64,000 bases of DNA from Pontederia crassipes (GCA_030549335.1 CM060195.1:14749501-14813500); one strand, 5' to 3'. Positions 50,810 through 61,408 are shown, numbered from the stretch's first letter. Program-made: numbers and translations. The notes: generated by a model from the letters alone, not told the origin.

Positions 50810-53030
50810 GAAAAAATGAAGAAATAATCTATTTTTTTCTAGAAAATTTAGAGTTGGACTAAACTTGAAATGAAATAATAAACTTTTGTCATGTTTTGGT
50901 GCCTCTTTTTTTTCATATTCTCATTTTAATTATCAAGAATGTTTAGTAAATAAATTGAGAATACAACCAAAAAAGGAACTAAAATATGACAAAAAAGTGA
51001 TCAAAATTTTGTTTCAACTTGAGTCTGTCCTCAAATTTACTAGAAAAATAAAATAAAATATTTACTCCATTTCCATTATGTTGGCACTATGTTTTTTTTA
51101 TTACTAAATCTTGTCATAAGGGACTAACAAAGAAATTCTCGTTATAATCTTGAAGATGTTATTGCCTTGTTAACAAAGAAAAAAAGATATGATTTCTTGG
51201 TGACTACACTTTTTTTTCCTTCTGGATTTCCCTTGATTTATGGTGCACTGTATTAATTTGCCTTGATTTATGTTAACAAAGGAGAAAGGAACAAGATTTG
51301 GATCTTTCATCTTATATACCAAAGAACAAATTTGTTATAATGCCACTACGCACATTAACTCGTAAGAAGAAGAAAAAAATGGGGACTTATTGTAGATGAT
51401 GGCCAGAGGAGCATGGCGGCAGCGGGTCGGAGGACGATGGTGATCCCGACAATGGCAACATCAACGAAGGAGCCAACAACATGCACAAGACAAATGATCA
51501 TCATAAGGCTTGGAAATGCTATATACAATATAATATGTATAAAAGAAAAAAAATTGAATAACTTTGATGTGATTGCCGACAACATACAAATCCATATTAA
51601 CGTGACACCAAGGTAATTGAGTATTTGGTGGTGGACAGCTTACATAACTGAATGATACGACTAAATGAGTATATTTCGTGTAAGTCCCGTGGTTATGATA
51701 ACATTGATTCGAAGTCTTGGGTTCTCTTAACAAAGAATTAAGGTAGGCTCATAAATAACTTTAACCTTATTGGCAAAATGACTACATGGTAAACTGAAAT
51801 ATCTGAATTTTGACCCAATGCCTTGGGTTGGTTTCTGTTTTCTTTTCCTAAAACATTATGTTGCAATAATCTGACTCTTTACGAAGGTACACAAAAAAAG
51901 GACCTTTTTTTTTTAATCCGTGGCCCTAAAGATTGATGGATTTTGATCTGTGAATGTGGACCAAGATACACATTTTTTTCCTTTCGTTTACCCACTTTCA
52001 CCCATATAGACATCATTAAGTTGGCTGAAAAAATTACATCAAATGTCCTCCAACTTTAAGTTTTACTCAACGATTTCTTCCAACCTTGCCTTCTTTACTT
52101 GAGATAGTGATCTCCCAATTTTCGGTCTACATGGCGTCCACATAGTCATCTCATCTCTCCTCCACGTAACTAACCGTCCAATGTGATGATATTAAAAAAT
52201 AATTAAAAAATAAAAATGTGGGCAGCGAGGTCGTGGAGGGTGGGCGTTAGCCCCCCCACCCACACACCCCCTCGGTCGGCGCGTGGGAGGGGACGAGGTC
52301 CCCCCCCCCCCCTCTCCTCGTCGGCGAGCGAATGAAATATAATGGCATCGAATAATTCCTTCAAGTATCGATGCAAGATGAAGTAGCATTGGAAAAAAGC
52401 GGCAATATAAAGACTCTGATGTCTCTCTAAATTAGTACCTAAATGTAGAATTACAAGGCACTAAAAAGGGGATGAATTAGTGTTAAATTGAAAATACCAA
52501 TTCTAAGAAAATCATCACGGAAGTTTAAAATTGATTCGTTATATTTAAACTAACACAATAGCAATCAAATCACAAGGATAATAGAGTAGGAAGGAGAGGG
52601 AGAGAGAAAGATAAATACAAGATATACGGTGGTTTGTTGACGAGGTTAAATCGCACCTTGACCTATGTCTTCGCTCCGACTTTTCGATCTCAAGACCGTC
52701 GATGTTTTCACTAATACCCTTCCTTCGTTCCAAATGGAAAAAGGAAGAAAATAGGGCAAGGAAGAAAGCCTTTAAAACTCTTGTCTTTTCTCTGTTTCAA
52801 CAGATAAGGCAATCATCTTTCACTCAGAAACTAAACAACTATTACAATATTGCAAGAACACTCTCCAATCTCTCTTTTGCAATTTTGAAATCTCACACAA
52901 AAGTAAGAGAGAAAGAAATAAAACATTTGCAATTTATAGCTCAATTATTCTTTCAACTTTTCCTTAGAAGTCTTGATGATTCCTACAGTCGTTAGGACTT
53001 GTTTCCCACCTTTTACGCCAAAATATGATC
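50810..53030. other. Spacer, no gene recognised
   Basis: It contains a short G/C-run tract (52215-52325, C-rich on +) and a segment at 52035-52190 with CCTCCAACTTTAAG and GTGATCTCCCAATTTTC words, which resembles 44095-44290 (GTCTCTTAATTTTGAG, TTGGTCTCCCAATTTC). These may be ends of a shared but unclassified repeat. No supported coding sequence. Confidence 0.35.
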
Positions 53031-53148
53031 GTTATAGTGCATTTCAGTCGGTCGCTTTAATGAATCGATCGATCGATCAACATAACCGTTAAGTGATTTT
53101 TGTCTGCTATTTCTTTTAACTGGTCAACTGGTATCGTGATCAGAATAT

Positions 53149-53297
53149 CGACCGTCATCTTCGCGATATGACTTGAATTTCGATTTTCTATTGACCGATT
53201 GACTGATGCCACGACCCAACCATGACTGTCATCTTCGTGATATGACTTGAATTTTGATTTTTCTATCGACTGGTCGATCGATCTCACAACTGAACTG
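53149..53297 (+). repeat. ~74-bp direct repeat, two units
   Basis: ACCGTCATCTTCGCGATATG (53149) and ACTGTCATCTTCGTGATATG (53224) each begin a unit that continues ACTTGAATTTYGATTTTTCTATYGAC and a GTCGATCGAT-type word. The surrounding 53040-53290 shares GGTCGATCGATC words with 3770-4075 and 39130-39620. Confidence 0.65.
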
Positions 53298-53967
53298 AAC
53301 CATCAACCGTCAATGTTGCAATGCCTAGTTTGGTGATGCTTCTTATAGAGATCCTCTGTTCATCCTCTTCAATTCGATGAAGTCGATCAGATCATTTTTT
53401 ATATTGACAGTGTAGGGGATCGCTACAAATCAAAATCAATCGATCATCCTTTTATGTTTGTTGTTACATTGTTGTACTTGATTATTCCGGTGAAATTTAA
53501 CTTAGCATCTCCCTTTTGCTGATCGTTATTATGTTCTCTTTGTAGACTTTTTGTTGTTTTCATACTTTCGTCTTGTGGGATAATTGATCCTGAAATGATC
53601 AATTTTTTCGAAGGAATATCAAGCTCCACACAATGCCCTTTAATGCTTTCCATTGAAATGTTGCTTTAGTTAGTCGAAACTTCTCTTGTGCTAAACAACT
53701 TGGGCCTCTTCTTAGCTTTCTTTGGTTCCTTTATATTCAAATATTTCAATCTTCTTTTTCCTTTGCCATATCTTTCTCAATTGCCAAACAATTTTGAAAA
53801 ATCACGAGATCAATAGCATGCAAAAAAGTAAGGGGAGAGTGAATTTTGGTGATCGAATGGACAACTTTAAGAGAGGGAAATGATTCACTAGGATGATATG
53901 GCCCTCCAAGGATCGCCATCGATGAGGTTTGAATCGTTTTCTCTGTCAGTGGTGAGATTAAACTGAG

Positions 53968-54633
53968 GGGGCGTTTCTCTAGAAGTAATCTTTGTAGATT
54001 ACCAGATAATGTTGTATTAAATTACCTGGGCCCACCACATTACCTTGTTCACTTGTGACAGGTAATGAGTAATCTGCATTGCCCAAGCAATCCACATTGC
54101 CTATGAAGTGGCAATGCAGATTGCCTATGGGAGGGTAGGCAATCCATATTACTACCTGAGTTGTAATCTTTTAAATTTTACTTTCCAAATTTGTCATTTA
54201 CAGTTTTATTTAAATAAATTCTAAAACACATTGAATAAATTATAATAATAATTAAATAAATTATAAAATTAAATAAATAAATATTATAATTATTATTACT
54301 ATATTATTATCATATTTTAAAAATATATTAATTATTTTATAAATTTTAATTTTATGGATGAGAATATATATATTTGTGATTTAATTTTACGAAGTTAAAA
54401 CTAATTTATATATCTAAACATAATTCTTTTGATTATGGGTATATTGGTAAAAAATGTATATTAACTCATAAATCTGTATTTTCTTATAAATAACTAATAT
54501 GGATTGCCTGATAGATTACTTATGCATACTAAACAAGGTAATGTACATTGCTGATAATTTAACAAGTGACAATCCTTTTTAGAGGCAATCTACATTGCTA
54601 GGTAATGTTGAATGGCAATGCAGTGAACGCACC
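53968..54633. mobile_element. MITE-like TIR element, 666 bp
   Basis: The ends are GGGGCGTTTC and (reverse-complemented right end) GGTGCGTTCA. The flanks CTGAG (53963-53967) and CTGAG (54634-54638) match perfectly, a candidate 5-bp duplication. Both arms carry GCAATGCAGATTGCC- and GTAATCTACATTGC-type palindromic words. The interior is AT-rich and non-coding. The superfamily is uncertain because 5 bp is unusual for hAT (8) or PIF (3). Confidence 0.6.
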
Positions 54634-54639
54634 CTGAGT

Positions 54640-55150
54640 GTGATTCCGATTTCAAGTTTCAGCAATTGTGGCCGAAATTTCTTGGAGTTTTCAATTTGTG
54701 ACTTTGGAAAAGATGAGAGGAGTTTTGAAAAGATATGGATGAACCAATTGCAAAAAATGTGCTTCCCCAATGTGTTTTTTTGTGAAAGAGAACTTTTTTA
54801 GTCTCTACTAGTACTACCAGAGAAGAGAGAGATTGGTTGAAGGAATTTATGTCATTACTTTTCCATCTAATTCAATCAAATTTTATAGTGAATTCATCAT
54901 GCTCGTCCATTTCATAGTCCATCAACCATCGTGATTGGTCTCATTATCGTCGATGATTGACATCGTAAGTTGCCAATCTCAACTGATTGGAAATCATCAT
55001 TAGTGGCTTCATTGATCTGATATCCACGAATATCGTGCCCATAACCATATCAGTCATATGGCAACACCGTGCACTATTGTTGGTGAGAATTCTATACCAC
55101 TTATTCTTTAGATTTTAACCTCTCAAAATAGGAATAGTGTATGTAGTTGT
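54640..55150. other. Spacer, no gene recognised
   Basis: A + strand frame of 68 codons (54595-54801) runs out of the TIR element and has no motif. 54900-55060 is rich in CATCGT words. Nothing further can be supported. Confidence 0.35.
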
Positions 55151-55159
55151 ATTAGAACC

Positions 55160-56085
55160 AATATTTTGAAAATTAAACTAGTTCGAATGATTCAATTGCA
55201 CTGATTCAATTTTTCGTATTGAACCGGATTGAACTGGACAAAATTAATTTAATCTAGTTTATTATTTTTACATTAAAAATATAAAATTAGAAATCTCATA
55301 ATCAAATAAAAAAGGAAAGAAAATAAAAAAATTATGAAAGGAAAAACCCAATTTAAGCTGGTTATTTTATTTTCTATTAAAAAGATGTAAAGTGGAATTT
55401 TCAATTATAGAATTAAATATAAAAGGAAAGAGAATAAAAAAAATTTAAAGGGAAAAAAGGAAGATGATGGTGTATAAATGAAGTGAGAATTTTGAAAAGA
55501 ATTAAGGGAGAAATTTAAGGAGAAAAAATGGAAGTGAGAGAAAAAGTAAAAATGAAAATAATTGAATGAAAAGAAGGAAGGAGAAATAATTTAATAAAAA
55601 TATGAAAAAATTATTTATTAAAAAAATTATTAAATTAAAAATAAAAGATAAAAGATAAATAAAATAAAATAAAATATATTTTAAAATAAAAGAATTTATA
55701 TCACTTTAATTTATTAGTTTTTTTCTTGATACAATATTTCATATCCTTTTAAACATAATAAATATGGAGCTCAAGAATTGACATGTTTTTCTAATAAGAC
55801 AAGTATTTTTCATATTATTAAGTAATGAGTCAAAATTTTCTTTTTCTATTTGCATTCAGATATATTAAACTACTATAAAATTAGAATAGATTGTGGATTA
55901 ATTTACTAATTAGATATCATTTAAAAAATATTTAAATTAATATTCAATACTGCAAAAATGTAAGTCTTTTCTATATTATTTCCAGAATATTTTTTATAAT
56001 ATATATTTGAAATTAAAAGAATAATATTTTACCAAAGAAACTGGTTCAGGTTGAACCCGGTTATCTGTGTCTGATTTTTAAAACA
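55160..56085. mobile_element. Eroded TIR element of the CCGGTTCAACC family
   Basis: The left part (CAATATTTTGAAAATTAAAC) and right part (reverse complement AATGTTTTAAAAATCAGAC) are similar inverted ends. Both arms carry TTGAACCGGATTGAACTGG- or GGTTGAACCCGGTT-type words, as in 56261-56964. No clean target duplication was found. The interior is purine-rich, AT-rich and non-coding. Confidence 0.5.
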
Positions 56086-56211
56086 TTTTAACAATGATGC
56101 AAGAATGCCAACATATCTTTGAATCTTTGCTGCTTATGAGTTATGATGTCTTACATTAGTTAGCTCTTACATTTGATTATGATGCCTGGTTCTCGCGGAG
56201 CATCTTTGCTG

Positions 56212-58254
56212 CTTAAATGTTACAGCATTCAATCAAAGAAGTGGATGGTGGGGCTTTTACCAATGTTATCAAAATCGGACCGGACCAACCGGTTCAATCG
56301 CGAATCGGTCAAAAATCCGATTCGGTTTGATAACAAAACCGTTTTTGCATTAAACCGAAAAAAATCGGTTGAACCGGGCTAGTTGAACCGGTTCAACTTA
56401 GTTCAAGTCAATTTTTAAAAAATAATATTAAAAAAGGTGAAAATAGAAAAATTAAAAAAGGAAAAAGGAAAGGACTATAAGAAAGGTAAAAAAGGAGGAA
56501 ATATGACAAGTATAAAATTAAATAGGAATTTAAATAAAAAAAGATAAGTATTTATAATTGAATAACATTAAAATGGAAATTATCAAAGGGCATAAATAAA
56601 AGAAATAAAAAAGTAAAGTGTTAAAGAAATAAGAATACTTTAAGATATAATTTATTAATATAGCATCTATCATCAATAAATAATATATATTAAATTAATA
56701 ATAATCTATTTATATTTATATGTTAATCATTATTAAATTTTTAATAAATAAAAAAATATGTTATATTAATTTTAATATTATTAATAAGTTACTAATACAA
56801 TATTCATATACTATCATGTAATTTATATTATATCTTTATAATTATTATAAATAATATTATTTTAAAAAAAAATTAGTTCAATCCGGTCGAACCCAATCGG
56901 ACCGGTCCAACCGTGACCCGGTAAAAAGTCCGGTCCGATCGTCGGTCCGGTTCTGAAAATATTGGTTTTTACTATCGGACTTGATTGTTGGGAAGGTAAG
57001 TTAACAGTAGTTTATCTGCAATTGCTTATGAAGTTTCGTGTCTTTGGGTGGTGTTAATTTATTTTCTTTTCTTTTTGTGATACCTTCGCTCTTTACTGTC
57101 TGCGGAATCATATAACGACTAATGATGCTGACAAGTGAGCTTTTGATCCATTTAGGTAGGAAGAAGGTGCCACATAGCTTTGAGCTGTTTTGGGCCTATG
57201 AAAAATTAGCTTTTCATATGTATAAGTATAATCATGTTCTACTTGGGTTTGCATCCTTCTGCGAATCATGGCACAAATCATAATGACATGCACAGATTTC
57301 AAACTTCCTAATACTTATCATTTTCTTTTATTATTAGTTTAGCTGCAGTTCTGCTAGTTTCATAATTTCACGTGCAGATAGATGTTTTTTCTTGGTACCT
57401 AATTGTGAGGAAACTCATCCTTCACCAAAGCAGAACTTTATTCTGAAGCAGTACATAATTAAAATTCTAAGTAGTTTTCTGCAGCAGAAGCAGTTCCTAT
57501 GGCAGTTTGCAGAGTTCGGAAAGCTCGAGAAGACCCTTAGTCTACAATTTTTCTTTGATACAAGGTGATCTTTGGAACTAAATTATCAATTTAGATTTTC
57601 ATGTGGTGTTTTACTGTCATGAACAGATTCTTCTCAAATACCTTGGAAGATCAAAGTGCCATACTTTTTCTCATGAGTCTTGTCTTCAATTGTATTGAAG
57701 GTTTCGTCTCACTCGGCACATTCCTTTCTTCTTCAGGATGTTCCAGGGAGAACTACAGTAATAGATTCTGTTTGAGTTCGTCTTGGACGTGCATGTGGTT
57801 TCTGTACCGTCATCGGCTTGGCGGCTTTTATTTTTTCATGTCTTAATGTTAAGGTTGTCAACTTAATTTCTCAGCTAGTTTTCACTGTGAACTGCGAGGT
57901 CTTTGGCTCCATATCTTTGGTCCGAACATAAAGGCTTCCCATTAATGTATCCGTCTTACAGAAACATCTGTGGACTATTAAATTTCTGCTGGTGCTTTTA
58001 CCCAAGAACCAATATTTTGTTGTGAGAATGAAATGTTTGTAACTTGCTCTGTCAATGTTTCCTTGGCATTCTTGTGCAGGATAAAACGAGTACTATATGC
58101 AAAGAACGGATCAGTTTCGTAGACAGTTGCTGTCAGCAACTATGTTTGAGTTGAGTGGGATCTCTGGGGAAGGTAAAACCTTCTTGAGGTCAACAAACAG
58201 AAAGAAAGCTAAGGGCAACTCCTCAGAACCAACTCAGCAATTTATTTACTTATA
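56212..58254 (+). other. Unidentified, possibly transcribed or broken gene on the + strand
   Basis: Several stretches look like exons with good splice contexts, but no family was recognised. After an acceptor-like ATGTTACAG, 56221-56260 reads HSIKEVDGGAF and, across the hAT-like element, 56973-56992 reads TIGLDCWE before GTAAGT. A stretch near 57490-57563 (TTCTGCAG before it, GTGATC after it) reads KQFLWQFAEFGKLEKTLSLQ. A last piece follows TTCTTGTGCAG at 58079. The exon order and frame cannot be fixed: exon A joins exon B in a different frame from the one quoted. It may be a non-coding RNA or a dying gene. It ends about 140 bp from the convergent lipid-transfer gene. Confidence 0.25.
56261..56964. 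mobile_element. hAT-like TIR element, 704 bp, 8-bp TSD
   Basis: It begins CAATGTTATCAAAATCGGAC and ends (reverse complement) CAATATTTTCAGAACCGGAC. The flanks are GCTTTTAC (56253-56260) and GTTTTTAC (56965-56972), agreeing at 7 of 8 bases. The arms are rich in CCGGTTCAACC/GGTCCGGTT words; the middle is AT-rich. There is no transposase. It splits an exon-like stretch described in the next entry. Confidence 0.75.
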
Positions 58255-58392
58255 GTTGACACAAAAACTACACTGCTACTACGACGCCCATAAGATTTTT
58301 TTTTTTATTTCGTGATGGAGATATCCATCACAACACAACACAACAAGGTTCAGAACCACCTCAGGAACAACTAATGGAAGCTGCATTCATTT

Positions 58393-58849
58393 TCAGGCAA
58401 TTACGGACGGCAATGTGTAACCTGCAGAAGAAAAGAAGTAAGCTTTACGTTAGTCTTTAGATGCGAACACGAATCGGAAGAATCTTTGCATTGCACGTAT
58501 TAAGATCACCTCCGCACTTGTAGCCCACGGGGCGCTTGGCGAGGTTGCAACACTTAGGAATCGTCATGGCGATCCCGGGTTTTATGCCGGCGCGCTTTGC
58601 TGTGTTGGACAACATGATGGCACACAGGCACCTCGGGTTCTGTCCCAGCTTCTTTACTGCGGCGCAACAGCTTGGCGAGACTTTTGCCATGGCGTCCTGG
58701 GCCGCTGTCGCGCAGGGGGCCATCTGCAGGGCCACCCTGTCCGTCGGAACCCTGCCACATTCCCCGGCGCCATCGACGCCGTGCAGCCCCTTGACGCTTG
58801 CAACTATCAACATTATGAGGAGGATGAAGTGCTTCATTGCAACATCCAT
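58393..58849 (-). CDS. Non-specific lipid-transfer protein (type-IV / DIR1-like), two exons
   Basis: A secreted small protein that would bind lipids in the apoplast; relatives act in defence signalling. Exon 1 is 58849-58510 and exon 2 is 58421-58393. The 88-nt intron (58422-58509) has the donor GAG/GTGATC and an acceptor after TTCTTTTCTTCTGCAG. The joined product has 122 aa and ends KCGGYTLPSVIA, the usual family end; reading through the intron gives an unrelated tail and a later stop at 58457. Residues 1-24 are a signal peptide (hydrophobic core FILLIMLIVA). The eight-cysteine frame is C31, C46, C61-C62, C74-L-C76, C101 and C112; C100 is extra, where relatives usually have Arg. The start at 58849 was chosen because a TATA box (58894-58903) lies upstream and an in-frame ATG-less extension to 58942 would include it. 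Confidence 0.9.
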
Positions 58850-58893
58850 GCCTTTGAATTGTTCTGCGACGGGATGGTGGTCGTCTGGTAGGC

Positions 58894-58903
58894 TATATAT
58901 ATA
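58894..58903 (-). promoter_or_regulatory. TATA box of the lipid-transfer gene
   Basis: TATATATATA on the minus strand, 45-54 nt upstream of the ATG at 58849. Transcription would start near 58867, giving a short leader of about 20 nt and excluding the upstream in-frame codons from the protein. Confidence 0.55.
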
Positions 58904-58949
58904 CTGGGCAAGGGAAGCTTGTGGAAGGTATAGTTCAAGCATCAGATAG

Positions 58950-59800
58950 CTGCCACCTCAAGAGGCATCCACTCTTAATGGAGGCAGCACTAAAACAACT
59001 AAAGTTGGGGGCTTGTGAGGGCAATGATTTCAGTTCATAAGAATTCCGCAAGGTGTCCGGAAGTTGGTACCTTAGAGTTATAATCCCCTGTTTATTAGTG
59101 ATGTAAAGAAAGAACCTTAAGAACGTATGATAGTGATTATCCATCCACAAGTAGCATCTGACAAAACCGACATTTAACACAGCATCAGCTAATCATAACA
59201 ATCATGAGCCACATCTGAAAATAGATGCTGTAACATATTTATTTTAAACGGTGGAAGTTTGCTGTCACTGACTTCAATTACAGTAGATATCTGACATTGA
59301 TGGACTAGGAACAAAATTTTATTGATATTGGGAAGTCCTTCTCAAGAATTAAATGAATCATAAATCTACAAAAGCATTGGCAGGCAAAGTTCATTGTTAA
59401 ATATAAATGTTCCTCTTCAAAGTTAGTGTCAACGTGAGTGCCAACTAGGGTAGGTAATCGTCGATCCCAGCCATACCTTCGCATCACAAGAACGTGTCCT
59501 ACCTTGGAGAGGAAAAATTCAGCAAAAACTTGTCTAAGTTCAGACTACACTACAAGCATTCAGCATCATAATATGAATAGGCTAACATGCCACAACTACA
59601 TGTTTTGTGAACTCCAATCTAGAGTAAATTATAGTATCATGACCACCAAGCAGCGAGAAGGGTTTAGTAGCAGTTCCTTTCTGCCTATAACTCTCATCAT
59701 AGGAGACATTTTTTTCTATATATCATTGACGGCTGAAGATAGCAGTAGATAAAATGTTGCATGAAGCAATACATTGAACTGCACAGAAAAGTTAGCCTGA
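58950..59800. other. Spacer between lipid-transfer and glycosyltransferase genes
   Basis: It holds the promoter of the lipid-transfer gene and the 3' flank of the glycosyltransferase gene. No motif-bearing reading frame or RNA gene was seen. Confidence 0.4.
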
Positions 59801-59804
59801 AGAT

Positions 59805-61328
59805 TTAATCCCATGGAAGCGGGTATGTGCAATAATCAGAAACATCGTCATTCCCTTCTGGTCTAGCTATGCACAGGAAAAGCCTCTCATAAGCAGCCGC
59901 CATCTTTGTGGCAGTGAACAGGCTCACAGCTCTGTCCCTGGCAACCTCACCTTTCTTCCTGATGACATGGTTCCCATCCTTCAAAATCCTATAGAGGCAC
60001 TCCTTGAGCGACTCCACCGTCGGCAAAAAAGTGTAGCCGATCTCCGGACCTACGATGAGTGAGCCTGTAATACTAGCGAACCGTGTGCTGGTGATGGATA
60101 CGCCGGAGAGCATTGCTTCTATGAGCGTGTGATCGAGCCCCTGAGCTCTGAGAGTGGGGTTCAAGAATACGTCCAGCGAGTTGTAGAACGCGGCCAGTTC
60201 TGACTGCTCCAGTGGACCGAGAACAAGCATGTTTGGTCCAAGCTCCTTGTATCTCTTGCCCCATGGCCCGTCCCCAGCCACCAGAACAAAGGTCCTTCTC
60301 TTTAAGTTCTCATCCTCCAGAAAGACCTGCTTCAGTGCTTCAAACATCAGTGGATGGCCCTTGTCCCTCACCAGCCTCCCTGCTAGTCCTATCACCAGAC
60401 TTGCATTGTTGTCCGGCACCCCAATCTTCCTCCTGAACTCTAGACCTCTGTCTGGATTTGGCTTGTAGATGTGTTCGTCCACGCCATTGACAATTATGTG
60501 GACTCGCTCTTCCGGTATCATGTAGATCCTCTTGAGGACATCGACATGGTCGCTCGTGGCTACATGATGGGCGTAGTCGCGGAAGAACTTGACCTCATCG
60601 ATCACCTTGGGGAGCCTCTCAGTCACCACAGCATGTCGAGGATCCTGAGGGCCACGCAGCAGGTCCTGGATAATGTCGGAATGTATAGTTTCGTACGCTA
60701 TTCCGTGCCAGGAAACGGCGAGGTTGCTCAGGTTCCGAGCGCGGCCGTGAAAAAGCCCAACGCTTTCCGAATGGACCACGTCGAAGGGCTTGCCGCTGGC
60801 GTTCTGCGTGCGGAACTGCTCCCATGCCAGGGCCTGGTTGAGGTATCCGGCGGGGGAAGGGGGAGTGAAGTGGAACCTAATGGCCGCGTCTGGGTAGTTG
60901 GCGATGGTGTAGTTCGACACGGTGGTGAAGACGTGGATCTCATGGCCTCTCCGGGCGAGGGCCAGGTGCAGGATCAAAGCGTGCCGCTCCAGCCCGCCGG
61001 CAAGGTTGCGCCGGGGCCACCGCTTGACGAAGAGCGCAACCTTCAGATGCCTCGCCGGTGGTTTAGGAGAGAAGGAGAGCTTGTTCAGAGCAGAAGGAAA
61101 GGAAAGGAGGTTGAAAGACTGGTCGTGCCTGGCAAACTCCTCTTGGACGACGGTGGTGGGTTCAAAGTTGCAGTGGAATCGAGATTGAGACCAGTAGGTG
61201 AGATATACCAGTGAGACCAATGTGAAGGCGAGGAGGAAGTGGCAGAGGAGACGGAATCTCGTGTTTGGATTGAGGCGAAAAGAGAGTAAAGAGGAGGGAG
61301 AGAGGGGAAGAGAAATTTTTTTTTTCAA
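59805..61328 (-). CDS. GT4-type glycosyltransferase, single-pass membrane protein, no ATG at the apparent start
   Basis: Probable Golgi or ER type II membrane glycosyltransferase of the GT-B fold (CAZy GT4), retaining, acceptor unknown. The open frame has 507 codons without introns. Residues 27-45 form a signal anchor (LLCHFLLAFTLVSLVYLTY). The N-terminal Rossmann part has NLAGGLERHALILHLALA (108-125). The donor-binding part has VNGVDE (280-285), GRLVRDKG (317-324) and QGLDHTLIEAMLSG (396-409), where the usual ExxxxxxxE motif has Gln396 for the first Glu and Glu404 for the second. It ends DYCTYPLPWD. The first codon of the frame as given is TTG, not ATG; no in-frame ATG occurs before codon 270 (60521), inside the catalytic part. 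Upstream ATGs at 61408 and 61399 are one base out of frame and stop exactly at the TTG. It resembles the intron-less plant family that includes Arabidopsis At3g10630 (recalled, not searched). Confidence 0.85.
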   Translation of the reverse strand: MKKKISLPLSPSSLLSFRLNPNTRFRLLCHFLLAFTLVSLVYLTYWSQSRFHCNFEPTTVVQEEFARHDQSFNLLSFPSALNKLSFSPKPPARHLKVALFVKRWPRRNLAGGLERHALILHLALARRGHEIHVFTTVSNYTIANYPDAAIRFHFTPPSPAGYLNQALAWEQFRTQNASGKPFDVVHSESVGLFHGRARNLSNLAVSWHGIAYETIHSDIIQDLLRGPQDPRHAVVTERLPKVIDEVKFFRDYAHHVATSDHVDVLKRIYMIPEERVHIIVNGVDEHIYKPNPDRGLEFRRKIGVPDNNASLVIGLAGRLVRDKGHPLMFEALKQVFLEDENLKRRTFVLVAGDGPWGKRYKELGPNMLVLGPLEQSELAAFYNSLDVFLNPTLRAQGLDHTLIEAMLSGVSITSTRFASITGSLIVGPEIGYTFLPTVESLKECLYRILKDGNHVIRKKGEVARDRAVSLFTATKMAAAYERLFLCIARPEGNDDVSDYCTYPLPWD

Positions 61329-61408
61329 TTGTTTGAATAAAATTTCAAAGAAGGGGAAGGAGAGGAGTCTTCATTTTTTTTCTCTTCCTTGGTCTTCATT
61401 TCTTTCAT
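61325..61408 (-). promoter_or_regulatory. Upstream reading frames in the leader of the glycosyltransferase
   Basis: Three ATGs precede the main frame: 61408 and 61399 (one shared frame of 27 codons ending TGA at 61327-61325) and 61374 (a 9-codon frame, MKTPLLPLL). The TGA overlaps the TTG at which the conserved frame can first start. One extra base between about 61370 and 61328 would fuse the 27-codon frame to the main protein. Whether this is real upstream regulation, a lost start or a sequence error cannot be told here. Confidence 0.4.

Noticed and set aside
51413-51616. Short frames near a TACACGAA-like junction suggesting a small secreted protein
   Set aside because: No signal peptide followed by a conserved cysteine pattern; both strands are open for similar lengths, as expected by chance.
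58457-58942. 161-codon unspliced reading of the lipid-transfer gene
   Set aside because: The first 31 codons lie upstream of the likely transcription start (TATA at 58894-58903) and the last 17 codons are intron; the spliced 122-residue model fits the family end.
60471-61214. 247-codon + strand frame
   Set aside because: Antisense shadow of the glycosyltransferase; its sequence has no known motif and GC-rich codons keep the opposite strand open.
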